From: Micromonospora sp. RHAY321
Lineage (GTDB): Bacteria; Actinomycetota; Actinomycetes; Mycobacteriales; Micromonosporaceae
DNA: 64,000 nt
NCBI RefSeq assembly: GCF_023896955.1
Contig: NZ_JAMHIW010000003.1
Coordinates: 186,001-250,000, forward strand
Reading direction: 5' to 3'
The notes under the pieces: generated by a model
Database searches by the model: none
Seen by the model: only the letters and a program-made list of their open reading frames with translations
What the model was told of the DNA's origin: nothing
Program-made: the position numbers and the translations under genes
Shown here: piece after piece, positions 48,744 to 57,441 of the stretch
Layout of the letters: the number at the start of each line of letters is the position of its first letter
Numbering within the stretch: the first letter of the stretch is position 1

Positions 48744-50338
48744 CGTGGCCCGCCCATCGGGTTCGGCACCGGCACGAACGGCGCGGCACGGTCGGCGTCG
48801 CGTCGCCACCGAACCAGCAGGTTCGCCTTGGCCACCAGCGGCTCCCCGCTCAGCAGCGCGCGCAGCTCGGCCGGGTCACCGAGGTCGGCGGCCACCGCCG
48901 CGACGACGGCACGCAGCTCCTGCCACAGCCGCCGCTCGACCCCCGGCCGCGCGTCGGCGAGCGCACCGCAGATGCCGGCCAGGTGGTTGACGAAGAGGCA
49001 GTAGACGATCCGCCGGCGAGCGTCCCGAGGGCCGTAGCCAACCTGCGGTGGGACGCCGTCCGGCCAGGTGGTCCACCGATCGGTGTCCAGCTTGACCCCC
49101 TCCAGGTCCCGCAGCAGCATCCGTACCGGATGGCGGTTCCGGTCGAGCACCACGACCACGTTCTGCAGGTGCGCCTCGTGCACGACGCCGTGGCTGAGCC
49201 AGGAGCGCAGCACCGCCGGCACCAGCAGTTCGGCGTACGCCCGCCACCAGGCCACCGGATCCGGTACGGCCAGCGGCGCGGCGGCCAGCGCCGCCGCCAG
49301 GATCGGGGTGTCCCCCGGTCGCAGGTGCGGGCGGAGCCCGGTGCGCAGGATCGTCCCGTACGCCTCGTCCGCGCCCGGGGCGTCGACGGTCCGGTAGGCG
49401 GGCTCGGCGAGCAGCCCGACCCCGGCCGGCATCGGCACCCTGGCCAACAGGTCGGTGAGGGCGACCGCGCCGGTGAGTTCGTACCGCGCGTTCTTGCGCA
49501 GGCAGTTGGTGATCCGTACGTGCAGGCTGGCCTTGACGAACAGGTCGGCGTCGGGGGCGTAGAGGGTGCGGACACTCGCCGTCGGCCGGACCGGGACACC
49601 GGCCGCGCCCAGGTGGCGCAGTCGTGGGTCGGCGGGCGGAATCAGCGAGAGCTGCCACGGGTGCACCGGCAGCACCCGGTGCCCGGCCGGGGGCCGCGGC
49701 GGGTCGAGGGCGGCGATCAGCGGGTCGAACGGCCCGGCGCCGGCGACGAGATCGTCCGGCACGGCGAGCCAGTGCAGTCGGAACGCGGTACGCAGCTCCG
49801 GCGCGTACTCCCGCCAGGTGTCCGGATCGCCGCTGCGCCACTTCGGGGCGGGATGGTGCGGGTGACCGAAGACCAGCGACTGTTCCGAGTCGACGTACGC
49901 GTCGATGGCCGGCTCACCGGTGGGGGTGGGGTCCTGTGCCGGGCGCTCGGCGAGCAGCCGGGCCATGGTGTCGCGGCTGGCCCGGACCTGCCCGACGAAC
50001 TCGTCGTTCACCAGGCCGGTACGGGCGGCCAGTTCGGCAGCGACCAGGCCGGCCAGCCCGTCCGCGTCCAGGTCTTCCCACCGGCCGCCGCCGGTCATCC
50101 GCTGCACCGGGCCGGTGTAGCGGTGCGCGCCCAGTGGTGAGGTTCGCGCGACGGCGCAGCGCAGCGTCACGTCGAGGTGCCGCAGCAGCAGACGCGCCGT
50201 GCCGCCGACCACCGTCGTGTCGCCGTCGGGCAGGGCGATCTCGCGCATCACGCAGCCGAACACGGCATGCGCGGCGGCCAGGTCGGCGGGTTGACCGGTC
50301 TCGACGCCCGGCCGGGAGCGCAACTGTGCCCCCGTCAT
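48740..50338 (-). CDS. IucA/IucC-family siderophore synthetase 2 (NIS synthetase, PvsD-like position)
   Basis: A 532-residue NIS synthetase. Its N-terminal domain carries VFGHPHHPAPKWRSG; the core has HRVLPVHPWQLSLI, the ATP-binding segment ASLHVRITNCLRKNARYELTG and the C-terminal HGVVHEAHLQNVVVVL and LLRDLEGVKLD metal/ATP motifs. It makes an amide or ester bond between citrate-type carboxylates and an amine or alcohol via acyl-adenylate. The ATG and the stop of the upstream synthetase overlap by four bases, and its own stop overlaps the decarboxylase start. By position it corresponds to PvsD of vibrioferrin loci. Confidence 0.9.
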   Translation of the reverse strand: MTGAQLRSRPGVETGQPADLAAAHAVFGCVMREIALPDGDTTVVGGTARLLLRHLDVTLRCAVARTSPLGAHRYTGPVQRMTGGGRWEDLDADGLAGLVAAELAARTGLVNDEFVGQVRASRDTMARLLAERPAQDPTPTGEPAIDAYVDSEQSLVFGHPHHPAPKWRSGDPDTWREYAPELRTAFRLHWLAVPDDLVAGAGPFDPLIAALDPPRPPAGHRVLPVHPWQLSLIPPADPRLRHLGAAGVPVRPTASVRTLYAPDADLFVKASLHVRITNCLRKNARYELTGAVALTDLLARVPMPAGVGLLAEPAYRTVDAPGADEAYGTILRTGLRPHLRPGDTPILAAALAAAPLAVPDPVAWWRAYAELLVPAVLRSWLSHGVVHEAHLQNVVVVLDRNRHPVRMLLRDLEGVKLDTDRWTTWPDGVPPQVGYGPRDARRRIVYCLFVNHLAGICGALADARPGVERRLWQELRAVVAAVAADLGDPAELRALLSGEPLVAKANLLVRWRRDADRAAPFVPVPNPMGGPR

Positions 50339-51960
50339 CGTGTCTCCCGGAGGTAGTTCGGGCCGGTGCGCCGGTAGTACTTGTTGATGTCGGCGCAGCC
50401 CAGCCGCTGCTTGGGCAGCAGGGTGCCGGCGGTGAGCATCGCCTTGATGGGTAGTCGGGACGCCTGCAGGACATGCTCGGTAAAGGAGCGTGCTGCCGGC
50501 CCGTCGCCCCAGCGGTCACGGGCCTCGGCCAGCCGGGGCGCCAGCGCCTCGGCCGGTGACGGCACGCGCAACCCTCGGGCGGCCAGTGCGATCAGGGGCG
50601 CCGCCGCGGCCAGGTGCAGGGTGATGGTGATGAACACGTCGGCCAGTTCCTGCGGGTGACGTACCCACATCCGCTCGTCCCGCAGTGGGAGCCCGCCGGG
50701 GCCGCCGTGCCGGAGGTCCAGACGGGCGCCGTCGTTGTCCTTGTAGAGCAGGCCGACCGTGCCGTCGGGGTGTACCAGCAGGTGGATGTTCTGCGGGTGC
50801 GCCTCAAGGGCGACGCCGTGGCGCAGCCAGAGGTGGACGTGCCAGTCGAGCAGGATGTCCAGGTAGGACCCCAGCAACGCCGCGGGCCGCCCGGCGCTGA
50901 TCCGTTCGAGGACCGTACCCGCGACCGGGTCGGGTGCGGCGAGGGCCGCGACCGGCACCACGTGGACGGCGGCCAGGTCGCGCGGGAACCGGCGCAGCAG
51001 AAAGCTGCGGCGCTCGTCGCCGTCGACGTGGGCGTAGGTGCCCTCGTCGGCGTGCCGGATCCGGCCGGCGAAGGCCGGCTCCCCGGTGGCGATCCGATCG
51101 AGCAGCCCGGCGACCGTCGCACCGTCGGCGAGGGAGCCGGGTTGCAGTGTCCGCCGGTTGCGGGCGCCGAGGCTCGCCGTCGGCAACGGCAGCTTCAGAT
51201 GCAGGTACGGGTCGTGGTCGAGCGCCACCGTCCGCATGGAGAGGGTGGGCCGCGCGGAGAACGTCGGCACGTCCGCCACCGGCAGCGCGTCGCGTGCCGC
51301 GATGAGCGGATGCACCGGCATCAGCATCTGGTCCATACGCTGCGCCCGTGGCCACCAGGAGGGAAGGTCACCGGTGAGCCGCACCGCCTCGGCGGGAGCG
51401 GCGAACCAGCTCAGCCGGAGACGCGGCGCGTGCTCGGGGGCGTAGCGGAGCAGCTCGTCGTCGCTGAGCCCCTGCCGGGAGCGGTCGGTGGGATAGACGG
51501 GATGACCGTGGTGCGCCGCGAGCACGTCGTCCAGGAGTGCTCCCGGCAGGCCCGTGGGGCTGATCGTCCGCTCGGCCGCCACCTGGGCGAACACCCGTGG
51601 CCCGGCCGCAGCGGCCAGCCGCCGTGCCCGAAGGTCGGCCCGGCACTCGGCACCGAAGTCCCGCCAGCCCGCCTCGGCCTCGAGGTCTCCGTGCGGACCC
51701 AGGACGCTCAGCAGGCCGTCGACGGTGTCCGTCCGACGGGTGACTCCGTCCACGACGACGAGCATCATCGGTGCGGCGCTGCTCAGGGCCTGCTGGAAGC
51801 CGTCCGCGCGGACCGGGATCCGCAGCAGCCCGCCGTGGTGCGGCACCTCCCACCAGTCGGGGCCGTCCGGCCGACCCCTGCTGAGCAGACCGAGGTGGTC
51901 CTCGCGCAGCAGGGCGTCGAGCACCCGCACGAACACGTCCCGCTCGCAGTCGTCACTCAC
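50335..51960 (-). CDS. IucA/IucC-family siderophore synthetase 1 (NIS synthetase, PvsB-like position)
   Basis: A 541-residue NIS synthetase. YPTDRSRQGLSDDELLRYAP, MLMPVHPLIAARDAL, FSARPTLSMRTVAL, LHLKLPLPTASLGARNRRTL and HGVALEAHPQNIHLLV, then LLYKDNDGARLDL, are the family blocks; the N-terminal region is more divergent than in its sister protein. It shares the 4-base overlaps of the operon on both sides. The two synthetases are clearly paralogous but not a recent duplicate. Each would act on a different carboxylate; substrate specificity cannot be read from the sequence. Confidence 0.9.
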   Translation of the reverse strand: MSDDCERDVFVRVLDALLREDHLGLLSRGRPDGPDWWEVPHHGGLLRIPVRADGFQQALSSAAPMMLVVVDGVTRRTDTVDGLLSVLGPHGDLEAEAGWRDFGAECRADLRARRLAAAAGPRVFAQVAAERTISPTGLPGALLDDVLAAHHGHPVYPTDRSRQGLSDDELLRYAPEHAPRLRLSWFAAPAEAVRLTGDLPSWWPRAQRMDQMLMPVHPLIAARDALPVADVPTFSARPTLSMRTVALDHDPYLHLKLPLPTASLGARNRRTLQPGSLADGATVAGLLDRIATGEPAFAGRIRHADEGTYAHVDGDERRSFLLRRFPRDLAAVHVVPVAALAAPDPVAGTVLERISAGRPAALLGSYLDILLDWHVHLWLRHGVALEAHPQNIHLLVHPDGTVGLLYKDNDGARLDLRHGGPGGLPLRDERMWVRHPQELADVFITITLHLAAAAPLIALAARGLRVPSPAEALAPRLAEARDRWGDGPAARSFTEHVLQASRLPIKAMLTAGTLLPKQRLGCADINKYYRRTGPNYLRETR

Positions 51961-53126
51961 TCGACGATGGTCCAGTGCAGGTCACGGCGGAAGGCGGCCA
52001 GCGACGCCCGGACGCCTTCCCGGTCGGGGCCGATCCCGTGCAGCGCGGCGAGGTAGTCACGGTTGGTGCCGGTGCGCTCGGCGGTGCGACCCACCTCGCG
52101 CAGGGGACGGCAGCCCAGCCGGACTCCACCGTCGACAGTGTCCAGTGGGCCGGGTGCGGCGGCGAGCCGGCCCGACCGGTCCGCGCAGACGTACTCCACC
52201 CGGGCGTACCGATCGACGCTGGTGGGCAGGCCGAGGGCGGCCAGTGGTTCGCCGAGGTGCAGCCGGATGACGTACTCGAACAGAGGCACACCGAGCAACT
52301 CGGCGAGGATCAGGTCCATCCGGTCGCCGATCAGTCGGTAGTTCACCTCGATCAGCCGGATCCGGCCGTCCTGGACGACGTACTCCGTGTGGCAGGCGCC
52401 GAAGCTGACCCCGAGGGCGTCGAGGCACGCCCGAAGCTGGGCGCTGGTGTGCCCCGGTGGGGGCGACCAGTCGAGGGACTCCTCGGTGAAGGTCGGTGGC
52501 GGGCCGAGGTGGGTACGCCACCCGCCGAGGACGGCCAGCGCCGTACCGTCGCCGAGGGTCTCGTGTGTCCGCAGTTCCCCGGCGAGATACTCCTCGACCA
52601 CCAGTGCGACCTCCGGCCGCCGGCCGCGGATCTCGGCCACCCGGGCAGCCAACTCCCGGTGGTCGGTGACCAGATAGGCGTCCTCGCTGGCCACCCCCTC
52701 GCGGGGTTTGACCACCGCCGGGAACATCTCGGCCGGCACGGCGGGTGGGACACCGGGGTCGACGGCGACGGTGCGGACCAGGTCGAGCCCGGCAGCGGCG
52801 ATCGCCCGGCGGGCGGCGGCCTTGTCCTTGCAGAGGCGGGCGGCGTCGGGGTCCTTGCCGGGCAGGCCGAGCTTGCGGGCGGCGATCGCGGTGACCTCCT
52901 GAAGGTGGTCGCTGTTGGACAGTAGCGCCGCCGGTGGGTCCGCCGCCGCCGCCGCGACCACCGCTGCCGCGTCCCGGATCGCGCACCGCGCCACCGGCAG
53001 GCCGGCCGGCCACTGCTCTGGCCGGTCGGTCAGCACGGTGACCGGCAGTCCGAGCGAGGCCGCCGCGGGAAGGAAGCCCTCCAGGACGGCGTCGGTGGGA
53101 TTGAGCGCGGTCATGTACAGCCGCAT
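51957..53126 (-). CDS. ATP-grasp ligase of the siderophore locus (PvsA-like)
   Basis: A 389-residue ATP-grasp enzyme and first gene of the synthesis operon. Residues ~85-300 hold the fold: LCKDKAAARRAIAAAGL, MFPAVVKPREGVASEDAYLV (ATP-binding Lys), ALVVEEYLAGELRTHETLG and RIRLIEVNYRLIGDRMDLI (metal-binding Glu/Asn). It couples ATP to carboxylate-amine bond formation. In vibrioferrin synthesis the ATP-grasp protein PvsA joins alanine and 2-oxoglutarate. GGAGG stands before ATG 53126, and an iron box lies 33-51 bases upstream. Confidence 0.85.
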   Translation of the reverse strand: MRLYMTALNPTDAVLEGFLPAAASLGLPVTVLTDRPEQWPAGLPVARCAIRDAAAVVAAAAADPPAALLSNSDHLQEVTAIAARKLGLPGKDPDAARLCKDKAAARRAIAAAGLDLVRTVAVDPGVPPAVPAEMFPAVVKPREGVASEDAYLVTDHRELAARVAEIRGRRPEVALVVEEYLAGELRTHETLGDGTALAVLGGWRTHLGPPPTFTEESLDWSPPPGHTSAQLRACLDALGVSFGACHTEYVVQDGRIRLIEVNYRLIGDRMDLILAELLGVPLFEYVIRLHLGEPLAALGLPTSVDRYARVEYVCADRSGRLAAAPGPLDTVDGGVRLGCRPLREVGRTAERTGTNRDYLAALHGIGPDREGVRASLAAFRRDLHWTIVE

Positions 53127-53158
53127 ACGGCCTCCGTCGACGGCGACGATCGTCGCGA

Positions 53159-53177
53159 TTAGGATAGCCTACCCTTA
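53159..53177. promoter_or_regulatory. IdeR/DmdR iron box of the synthesis operon
   Basis: TTAGGATAGCCTACCCTTA matches 15 of 19 positions of the actinobacterial iron-box consensus TTAGGTTAGGCTAACCTAA. It lies 33-51 bases before the ATP-grasp start, inside the probable promoter (CTGACA about 17 bases before TAATCG on the minus strand), where iron-loaded IdeR/DmdR would repress. Confidence 0.8.
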
Positions 53178-53236
53178 TTGTCAGGATATGTGGCGACTCG
53201 GCCGGTTCTCCCTGCCGTTGGCCGCGCACGGATCGA

Positions 53237-54778
53237 CTAACGCACCGCCTCCGAGCGCTGGGCCCGATGCAGCAGGCCCGCGGCGACCAGGCCGCCGACG
53301 AGTACCGCCACGGCGCCCACCATCTGTCCGGTTTCCAGCGCAGAGGCGAAGGCCGCGGTGACCGCCTCCCGCTCCGGCCCGTCACCGGCAGCGGCCAGCG
53401 CTGCGGGGAACGATCCGGCGCCGGCCAGAGCGGCGGGCAGCAGGGCGGCGAACCGGGCGTTCAACACGGCGCCCAGCACGGCTATGCCGAGACTGCTGCC
53501 GACCTCGGTCATGGTGCCGTCGACACCGGCGCCAGCGCCGGCCTTCTCCGCCGGAATCGCGCTCATCACCGCCTCGACGATCGCCGGGTTGGCCAGCGCG
53601 CAGCCGACACCCATGACGAGCAACCCGCCCAGCAGCACCCCGTAGCCGTCGGAGGGAACGAGGGTGACCACCGCGAGGCCACCCGCGAGCAGCGTCATGC
53701 CGAGGGCGATGGCGGCCGCCAGGCCGAGCCGTCGGATCAGGACGGTGGCGACGCCACTGACGTTCAGCAGCACGATGGACAGGGCGAACGGCGCCATCCG
53801 CAGACCGGCCTCCCAGGCGGGGTAGCCGCGAACGAACTGCAGGTGCTGGGTGAGCAGGAACAGCGCGCCGGTGGCGCCGAACGTGATCAGGACGACCCCG
53901 GAGATCGCCCCGACGAAGCGCCGGTCCCGGAAGAAGTGCATGTCCAGCATCGGGTCGGCGATGCGTCGCTCCCACTGCACGAACAGCCCGAGCAGGAACG
54001 CGCCGACGACTGCCGCGCCCAGCACCTCGACCGACGCCCACCCCCGGTCCGGCCCGGAGATGATCGACCAGACGACCGCGGTCAGGCCGGCGGTGGAGAG
54101 CACCGCGCCCGCCACGTCGAGGCGGCCACCGGCAGGATCGCGGGACTCGGGTACCAGGGCACGGCCGGCGAGCAGGCAGACCAGCACGATGGGGACGTTC
54201 ATCAGGAAGATGGCGCCCCACGGCAGGTGGGCGAGGATGGTGCCACCGATCGGTGGTCCGACGGCGAAGCCCAACGCGCTGGTGGCGGCCCAGATGCCGA
54301 TCGCTCGGGACCGTTCGGCGCCGTCGAAGACCTGCATGGCGACCGCGAGCGTGGCGGTGACCAGCAGCGCACCGCCGACGCCCATCCCGGCGCGGGCGGC
54401 GATCAGCTGCCCGCTGGTGGCGGCGAGCCCGGCGGCCAGCGAGCCGAGCCCGAACAGGACGAGCCCGGCGAGCAGCATGCGGCGGCGCCCGTACCGGTCG
54501 GCGGCGCTGCCGGCGGTGAGCAGCAGACCCGACAGCACCAGCGCGTACGCGTTGATCATCCACTGCACGTCGGCGGTGCTGGCGCCCAACTCGGTGGTGA
54601 GCACCGGCACCGCCACGGTCAGCACCGTGTTGTCGAGCACCACGACCAGTTGGGCGACGCAGAGCACGGCCAGGATCAGCCACCGTTGCGGGAGCCGCGT
54701 CGATACCGGGGTATCGGCCGGTTGGACGGTGGCCGATGGCGTGTCGACGGCCGCTCCGTGCCGGCTATCGGAGGTCAC
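53237..54778 (-). CDS. DHA2-family MFS exporter (siderophore export, PvsC-like)
   Basis: A 513-residue MFS protein with about 14 helices, the DHA2 layout. Motifs: LDNTVLTVAVPVL in helix 1, the A-loop GSAADRYGRRRMLLAGL between helices 2 and 3, and antiporter motif C region AVGPPIGGTILAHLPWGAIFLMNVP. It is the last gene of the transport operon; its GTG overlaps the preceding stop by four bases (GTGA). It most likely exports the siderophore, driven by the proton gradient. Vibrioferrin loci have an MFS exporter in the same set. Confidence 0.88.
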   Translation of the reverse strand: MTSDSRHGAAVDTPSATVQPADTPVSTRLPQRWLILAVLCVAQLVVVLDNTVLTVAVPVLTTELGASTADVQWMINAYALVLSGLLLTAGSAADRYGRRRMLLAGLVLFGLGSLAAGLAATSGQLIAARAGMGVGGALLVTATLAVAMQVFDGAERSRAIGIWAATSALGFAVGPPIGGTILAHLPWGAIFLMNVPIVLVCLLAGRALVPESRDPAGGRLDVAGAVLSTAGLTAVVWSIISGPDRGWASVEVLGAAVVGAFLLGLFVQWERRIADPMLDMHFFRDRRFVGAISGVVLITFGATGALFLLTQHLQFVRGYPAWEAGLRMAPFALSIVLLNVSGVATVLIRRLGLAAAIALGMTLLAGGLAVVTLVPSDGYGVLLGGLLVMGVGCALANPAIVEAVMSAIPAEKAGAGAGVDGTMTEVGSSLGIAVLGAVLNARFAALLPAALAGAGSFPAALAAAGDGPEREAVTAAFASALETGQMVGAVAVLVGGLVAAGLLHRAQRSEAVR

Positions 54779-56034
54779 GCCACGGCCTTCACGCCGTCCG
54801 ACGATGGGCTCTCACTGGCCGGTTGCGCCACGGGACCGGGGGTGCGGGGGAACCGCCGCTGGTGGGTGAGGCCGAGGGCGACCCCGGCGGCCACCAGCAG
54901 GATGGCGGCGACCGCGACCGCCGGGTAGCCGACCCGGTCGGCGGCCGCCAGCCCGACGGAGGCGGCCACGAACGAGCAGACCAGCCCGAACGACGACAGG
55001 ACGGTGAAGTCCGTGCCGCCGGTGCCCGGTCGCGAATAGTCCATGTTGACCGTGTAGAGCACGACGTTGGCGATCGTGTAGGCCACCATGAAACAGCAGA
55101 GCGCGGCGACGGTTCCGGCCAGCGGTGCACGGCCGTTCATCAACGGCAGCAGCATCATCGTCGACAACGCGAGAGCCACGCCGCCGGCCACCAGCACGCC
55201 ACCGCGCCCGAACCGCCCGATCCCGAGACCCGCCACCAGACCAGCCACGATGGCCGGTGCACTGGTCACCACGCCCGTCACCACGCCGATCCGGCCCAAC
55301 GACCAGCCCGCGTCGACCAGGGCCGGCGTCACCAGGGCGTACGCCATCCCGGCACCGACGTAGACCAACGGCACCACGCCGAAGGTCCACCAGCGGCACC
55401 CGGGCTGACCGAACACGGACAGCAGCGCCCGGTATGCCTCGCCGACCCGGGCCACCCGATCGGTACGGGCCGGCTCCCGGAAACGCCAGACCACCAGCAG
55501 GCCGACGGCCGTCAGCGCGGCCAGCAGGCCGATCGCCGGCACCCAGCCGAACCGGTCGTAGACCAGCACGCAGGCGCCCCCACCGAGCAGGTTGCCGAGG
55601 TAGCTCGCCGCCACCTGGATGCCGTTGCCGGTCCCCCGATCCGAGTCGGTGAGCAGCCGGACGGCGACCGCGTCCACGGCGATGTCCTGTGTGGCGGAGA
55701 AGAAGACGTAGACGGCGCAGATGGCGATGACCGGGCCGAGCGCGTCGGCCGGGCGGGAGAACGGCAGCAGCGCCAGCAGGGCCAGCACCAGCGCACCCTG
55801 GAGCACGAGCAGCCAGGACCGGTAGTGGCCGCGGTGGCGGGAGCCGTACCTGTCGAGGATCGGCGCCCAGAGGAACTTGATGGGCCAGATCAGGCCGACG
55901 ATCTGCAGCAACGCCAGGGTGTCCAGCGAGGTGCCGCCGTCACGCAGGATGGCGGTCAGCCCGACGGTGATGAAGCCGATGCCGAGGTACTGGGTGACGT
56001 ACAGCGCGGTCAGGGTGCCGAGCCGACCCCTCAT
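54775..56034 (-). CDS. RhtX/FptX-type MFS transporter (siderophore import)
   Basis: A 419-residue 12-helix MFS protein beginning MRGRLGTLTALYVTQYLGIG. Family-typical parts are FLWAPILDRYGSRHRGHYRSWLL (given in parts), FFSATQDIAVDAVAVRLL and YTIANVVLYTVNMDYSRPGTGGTDFTVL (in parts), as in the AmpG/RhtX/FptX single-protein siderophore permeases. Gram-positive uptake usually needs an ABC transporter with a lipoprotein; none is in this locus, so this MFS protein is the only candidate importer here. ATG 56034 overlaps the SIP gene stop by four bases. Confidence 0.83.
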   Translation of the reverse strand: MRGRLGTLTALYVTQYLGIGFITVGLTAILRDGGTSLDTLALLQIVGLIWPIKFLWAPILDRYGSRHRGHYRSWLLVLQGALVLALLALLPFSRPADALGPVIAICAVYVFFSATQDIAVDAVAVRLLTDSDRGTGNGIQVAASYLGNLLGGGACVLVYDRFGWVPAIGLLAALTAVGLLVVWRFREPARTDRVARVGEAYRALLSVFGQPGCRWWTFGVVPLVYVGAGMAYALVTPALVDAGWSLGRIGVVTGVVTSAPAIVAGLVAGLGIGRFGRGGVLVAGGVALALSTMMLLPLMNGRAPLAGTVAALCCFMVAYTIANVVLYTVNMDYSRPGTGGTDFTVLSSFGLVCSFVAASVGLAAADRVGYPAVAVAAILLVAAGVALGLTHQRRFPRTPGPVAQPASESPSSDGVKAVA

Positions 56035-56741
56035 GGGGCTTTCCAGTAGCCGAGGGAGGTCAGCCTGCCCTTGTCGACGCCCAGGGTTCGGCGGATGTGC
56101 CGGGTGATGCCGCGGGTGCTGGCCGCCTCGCAGGCCACCCAGTAGTGGGCGGTGTCGCTGGCCGGCAGGGCGGCGCACACCGTGTCGACCAGGTGTTGAC
56201 CGGCGTCCTGGCGGGGCACCCAGGTGACGTCGTGGTGGGCGCGGGCGCGCGGAGTGAGCGCCTTTTCGCCCTCGTGGGCGTACTCCAGCCAGACCGTCGC
56301 CGGAATGTCGGCGCCGGCGTCGAGCAGGCTGTTCACCGCGGGCAGGGACGCCGCGTCGCCGATGAGGTAGAGGTGCTCGGGCGCGGGGTCGGGCAGTTCG
56401 TAGGCGCTGCCCTGGACGGTGGCGCCGATGGTGTCGCCGACCTGTGCGGTGGTGGCCCAGCGGGCGGCGCAGCCGTCGTGGATGGCGAATTCGAGGCTGA
56501 ACCGACCGGTGGCGGGATCGGGGTCCACCAGCGTGTACGCGCGCTGGTGCGCCCGGCCGTCGTTGTCGAACCACAGCCGGATCCACATGGTGGGGTGGAC
56601 CCCGCACGCCTCCAGCAGCCCGCCGCCGTCCAGGAGCAGCCGCTGGTAGTGCCCGTCGACCGACTCGGTGCCCAGCACGGTCAACCGAAAGTCCCGGCCT
56701 CCCATGGCCTTGAGGACCAGGGCCTCCCAGTTCCGTTTCAC
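56031..56741 (-). CDS. Siderophore-interacting protein (FAD ferric reductase, SIP/ViuB family)
   Basis: A 236-residue flavoprotein: RLTVLGTESVDGHYQRLLL (here FRLTVLGTESVDGHYQRL), the FAD motif HQRAYTLVDPD (RxYT), LYLIGDAASLPAVNSLLD and a C-terminal YWVACEAAST. It reduces the ferric siderophore with NAD(P)H to release Fe2+ in the cytoplasm. It is the first gene of the transport operon. Tandem iron boxes lie 14-48 bases upstream. The ATG is close behind CTGGAGGGG. Confidence 0.9.
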   Translation of the reverse strand: MKRNWEALVLKAMGGRDFRLTVLGTESVDGHYQRLLLDGGGLLEACGVHPTMWIRLWFDNDGRAHQRAYTLVDPDPATGRFSLEFAIHDGCAARWATTAQVGDTIGATVQGSAYELPDPAPEHLYLIGDAASLPAVNSLLDAGADIPATVWLEYAHEGEKALTPRARAHHDVTWVPRQDAGQHLVDTVCAALPASDTAHYWVACEAASTRGITRHIRRTLGVDKGRLTSLGYWKAP

Positions 56742-56754
56742 GCACCCCTCCAGG

Positions 56755-56773
56755 TAAGGTCAGCCTTCGTTAG
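56755..56773. promoter_or_regulatory. Second iron-box-like site, overlapping the next
   Basis: TAAGGTCAGCCTTCGTTAG matches about 14 of 19 consensus positions if the A/T positions are interchanged; it overlaps the first bases of the stronger box at 56771. Confidence 0.5.
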
Positions 56774-56789
56774 GGGAGGGTAACCTAAC
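56771..56789. promoter_or_regulatory. IdeR/DmdR iron box between SIP and GNAT genes
   Basis: TTAGGGGAGGGTAACCTAA matches 16 of 19 positions of TTAGGTTAGGCTAACCTAA. It sits between the divergent SIP-led operon and the GNAT gene and could regulate both directions. Confidence 0.85.
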
Positions 56790-56871
56790 TTGGCCGCTCG
56801 ACGGAACACGCAACCCCCTCACTTTCGCGCCGCAGGCCCACCCACCAATCCGCAGCGAAGGACGGCGCCAC

Positions 56872-57426
56872 ATGACATACCAGGAGAAGATCGCGGGCCT
56901 CGGCGAGTTGTCGCTGGTGACCGTGGAACCCGACCGGCACGCCGAGCTGCTGCACAGCTGGGTGACCCTGCCCCGCAACTCCTTCTGGGGCATGGGGTCA
57001 CACACCCTGGAAGAGGTACGCGAGATCTACGCGTTCGTCGACAGCCTGCCGACGCACCACGCGTACCTCATCCTGATCGACGCGGAGCCGGTCGGCCTCT
57101 TCCAGACGTACCAGCCCGAGGCGGATCCGGTCGGCGAGCGCTACGCGGTCCAACCCGGTGATGTCGGGATGCACCTGCTGCTCAGCCCGGCCCAGCGCCT
57201 CGCCCAGAGCCTCACCACCGCCGTCGGCCCCGCCCTCGCCCGCTTCCTGTTCCGTGATCCCGCCGCCCAGCGGATCGTGGTCGAGCCGGACGTCCGCAAT
57301 CAGCTCGCGCTTCGTCGGCTGGAGAGGGAGGGCTTCACCTTCGGGTCCGAGATCGACATGCCGGACAAGCGCGCCCAGCTCGCGTTCCTGACGCGCGCCC
57401 GGTTCGAGGCGGACCACCCGGCCTGA
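56872..57426 (+). CDS. GNAT acetyltransferase of the siderophore locus (IucB/MbtK-like)
   Basis: A 184-residue GNAT of the Acetyltransf_8 type, which acylates siderophore amines or hydroxylamines. PRNSFWGMGSHTLEEVREIY, AYLILIDAEPVGLFQTYQPE, VGMHLLLSPAQRLAQSLTTA and IVVEPDVRNQLALRRLEREG are the acceptor and CoA-binding blocks. It is divergent from the transport operon, sharing its iron-box region, so it is probably iron-regulated. A GNAT is not part of canonical vibrioferrin synthesis, so the product may carry an additional acyl group. Confidence 0.82.
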   Translation: MTYQEKIAGLGELSLVTVEPDRHAELLHSWVTLPRNSFWGMGSHTLEEVREIYAFVDSLPTHHAYLILIDAEPVGLFQTYQPEADPVGERYAVQPGDVGMHLLLSPAQRLAQSLTTAVGPALARFLFRDPAAQRIVVEPDVRNQLALRRLEREGFTFGSEIDMPDKRAQLAFLTRARFEADHPA

Positions 57427-57441
57427 CGCGGTGTCCCGCAC

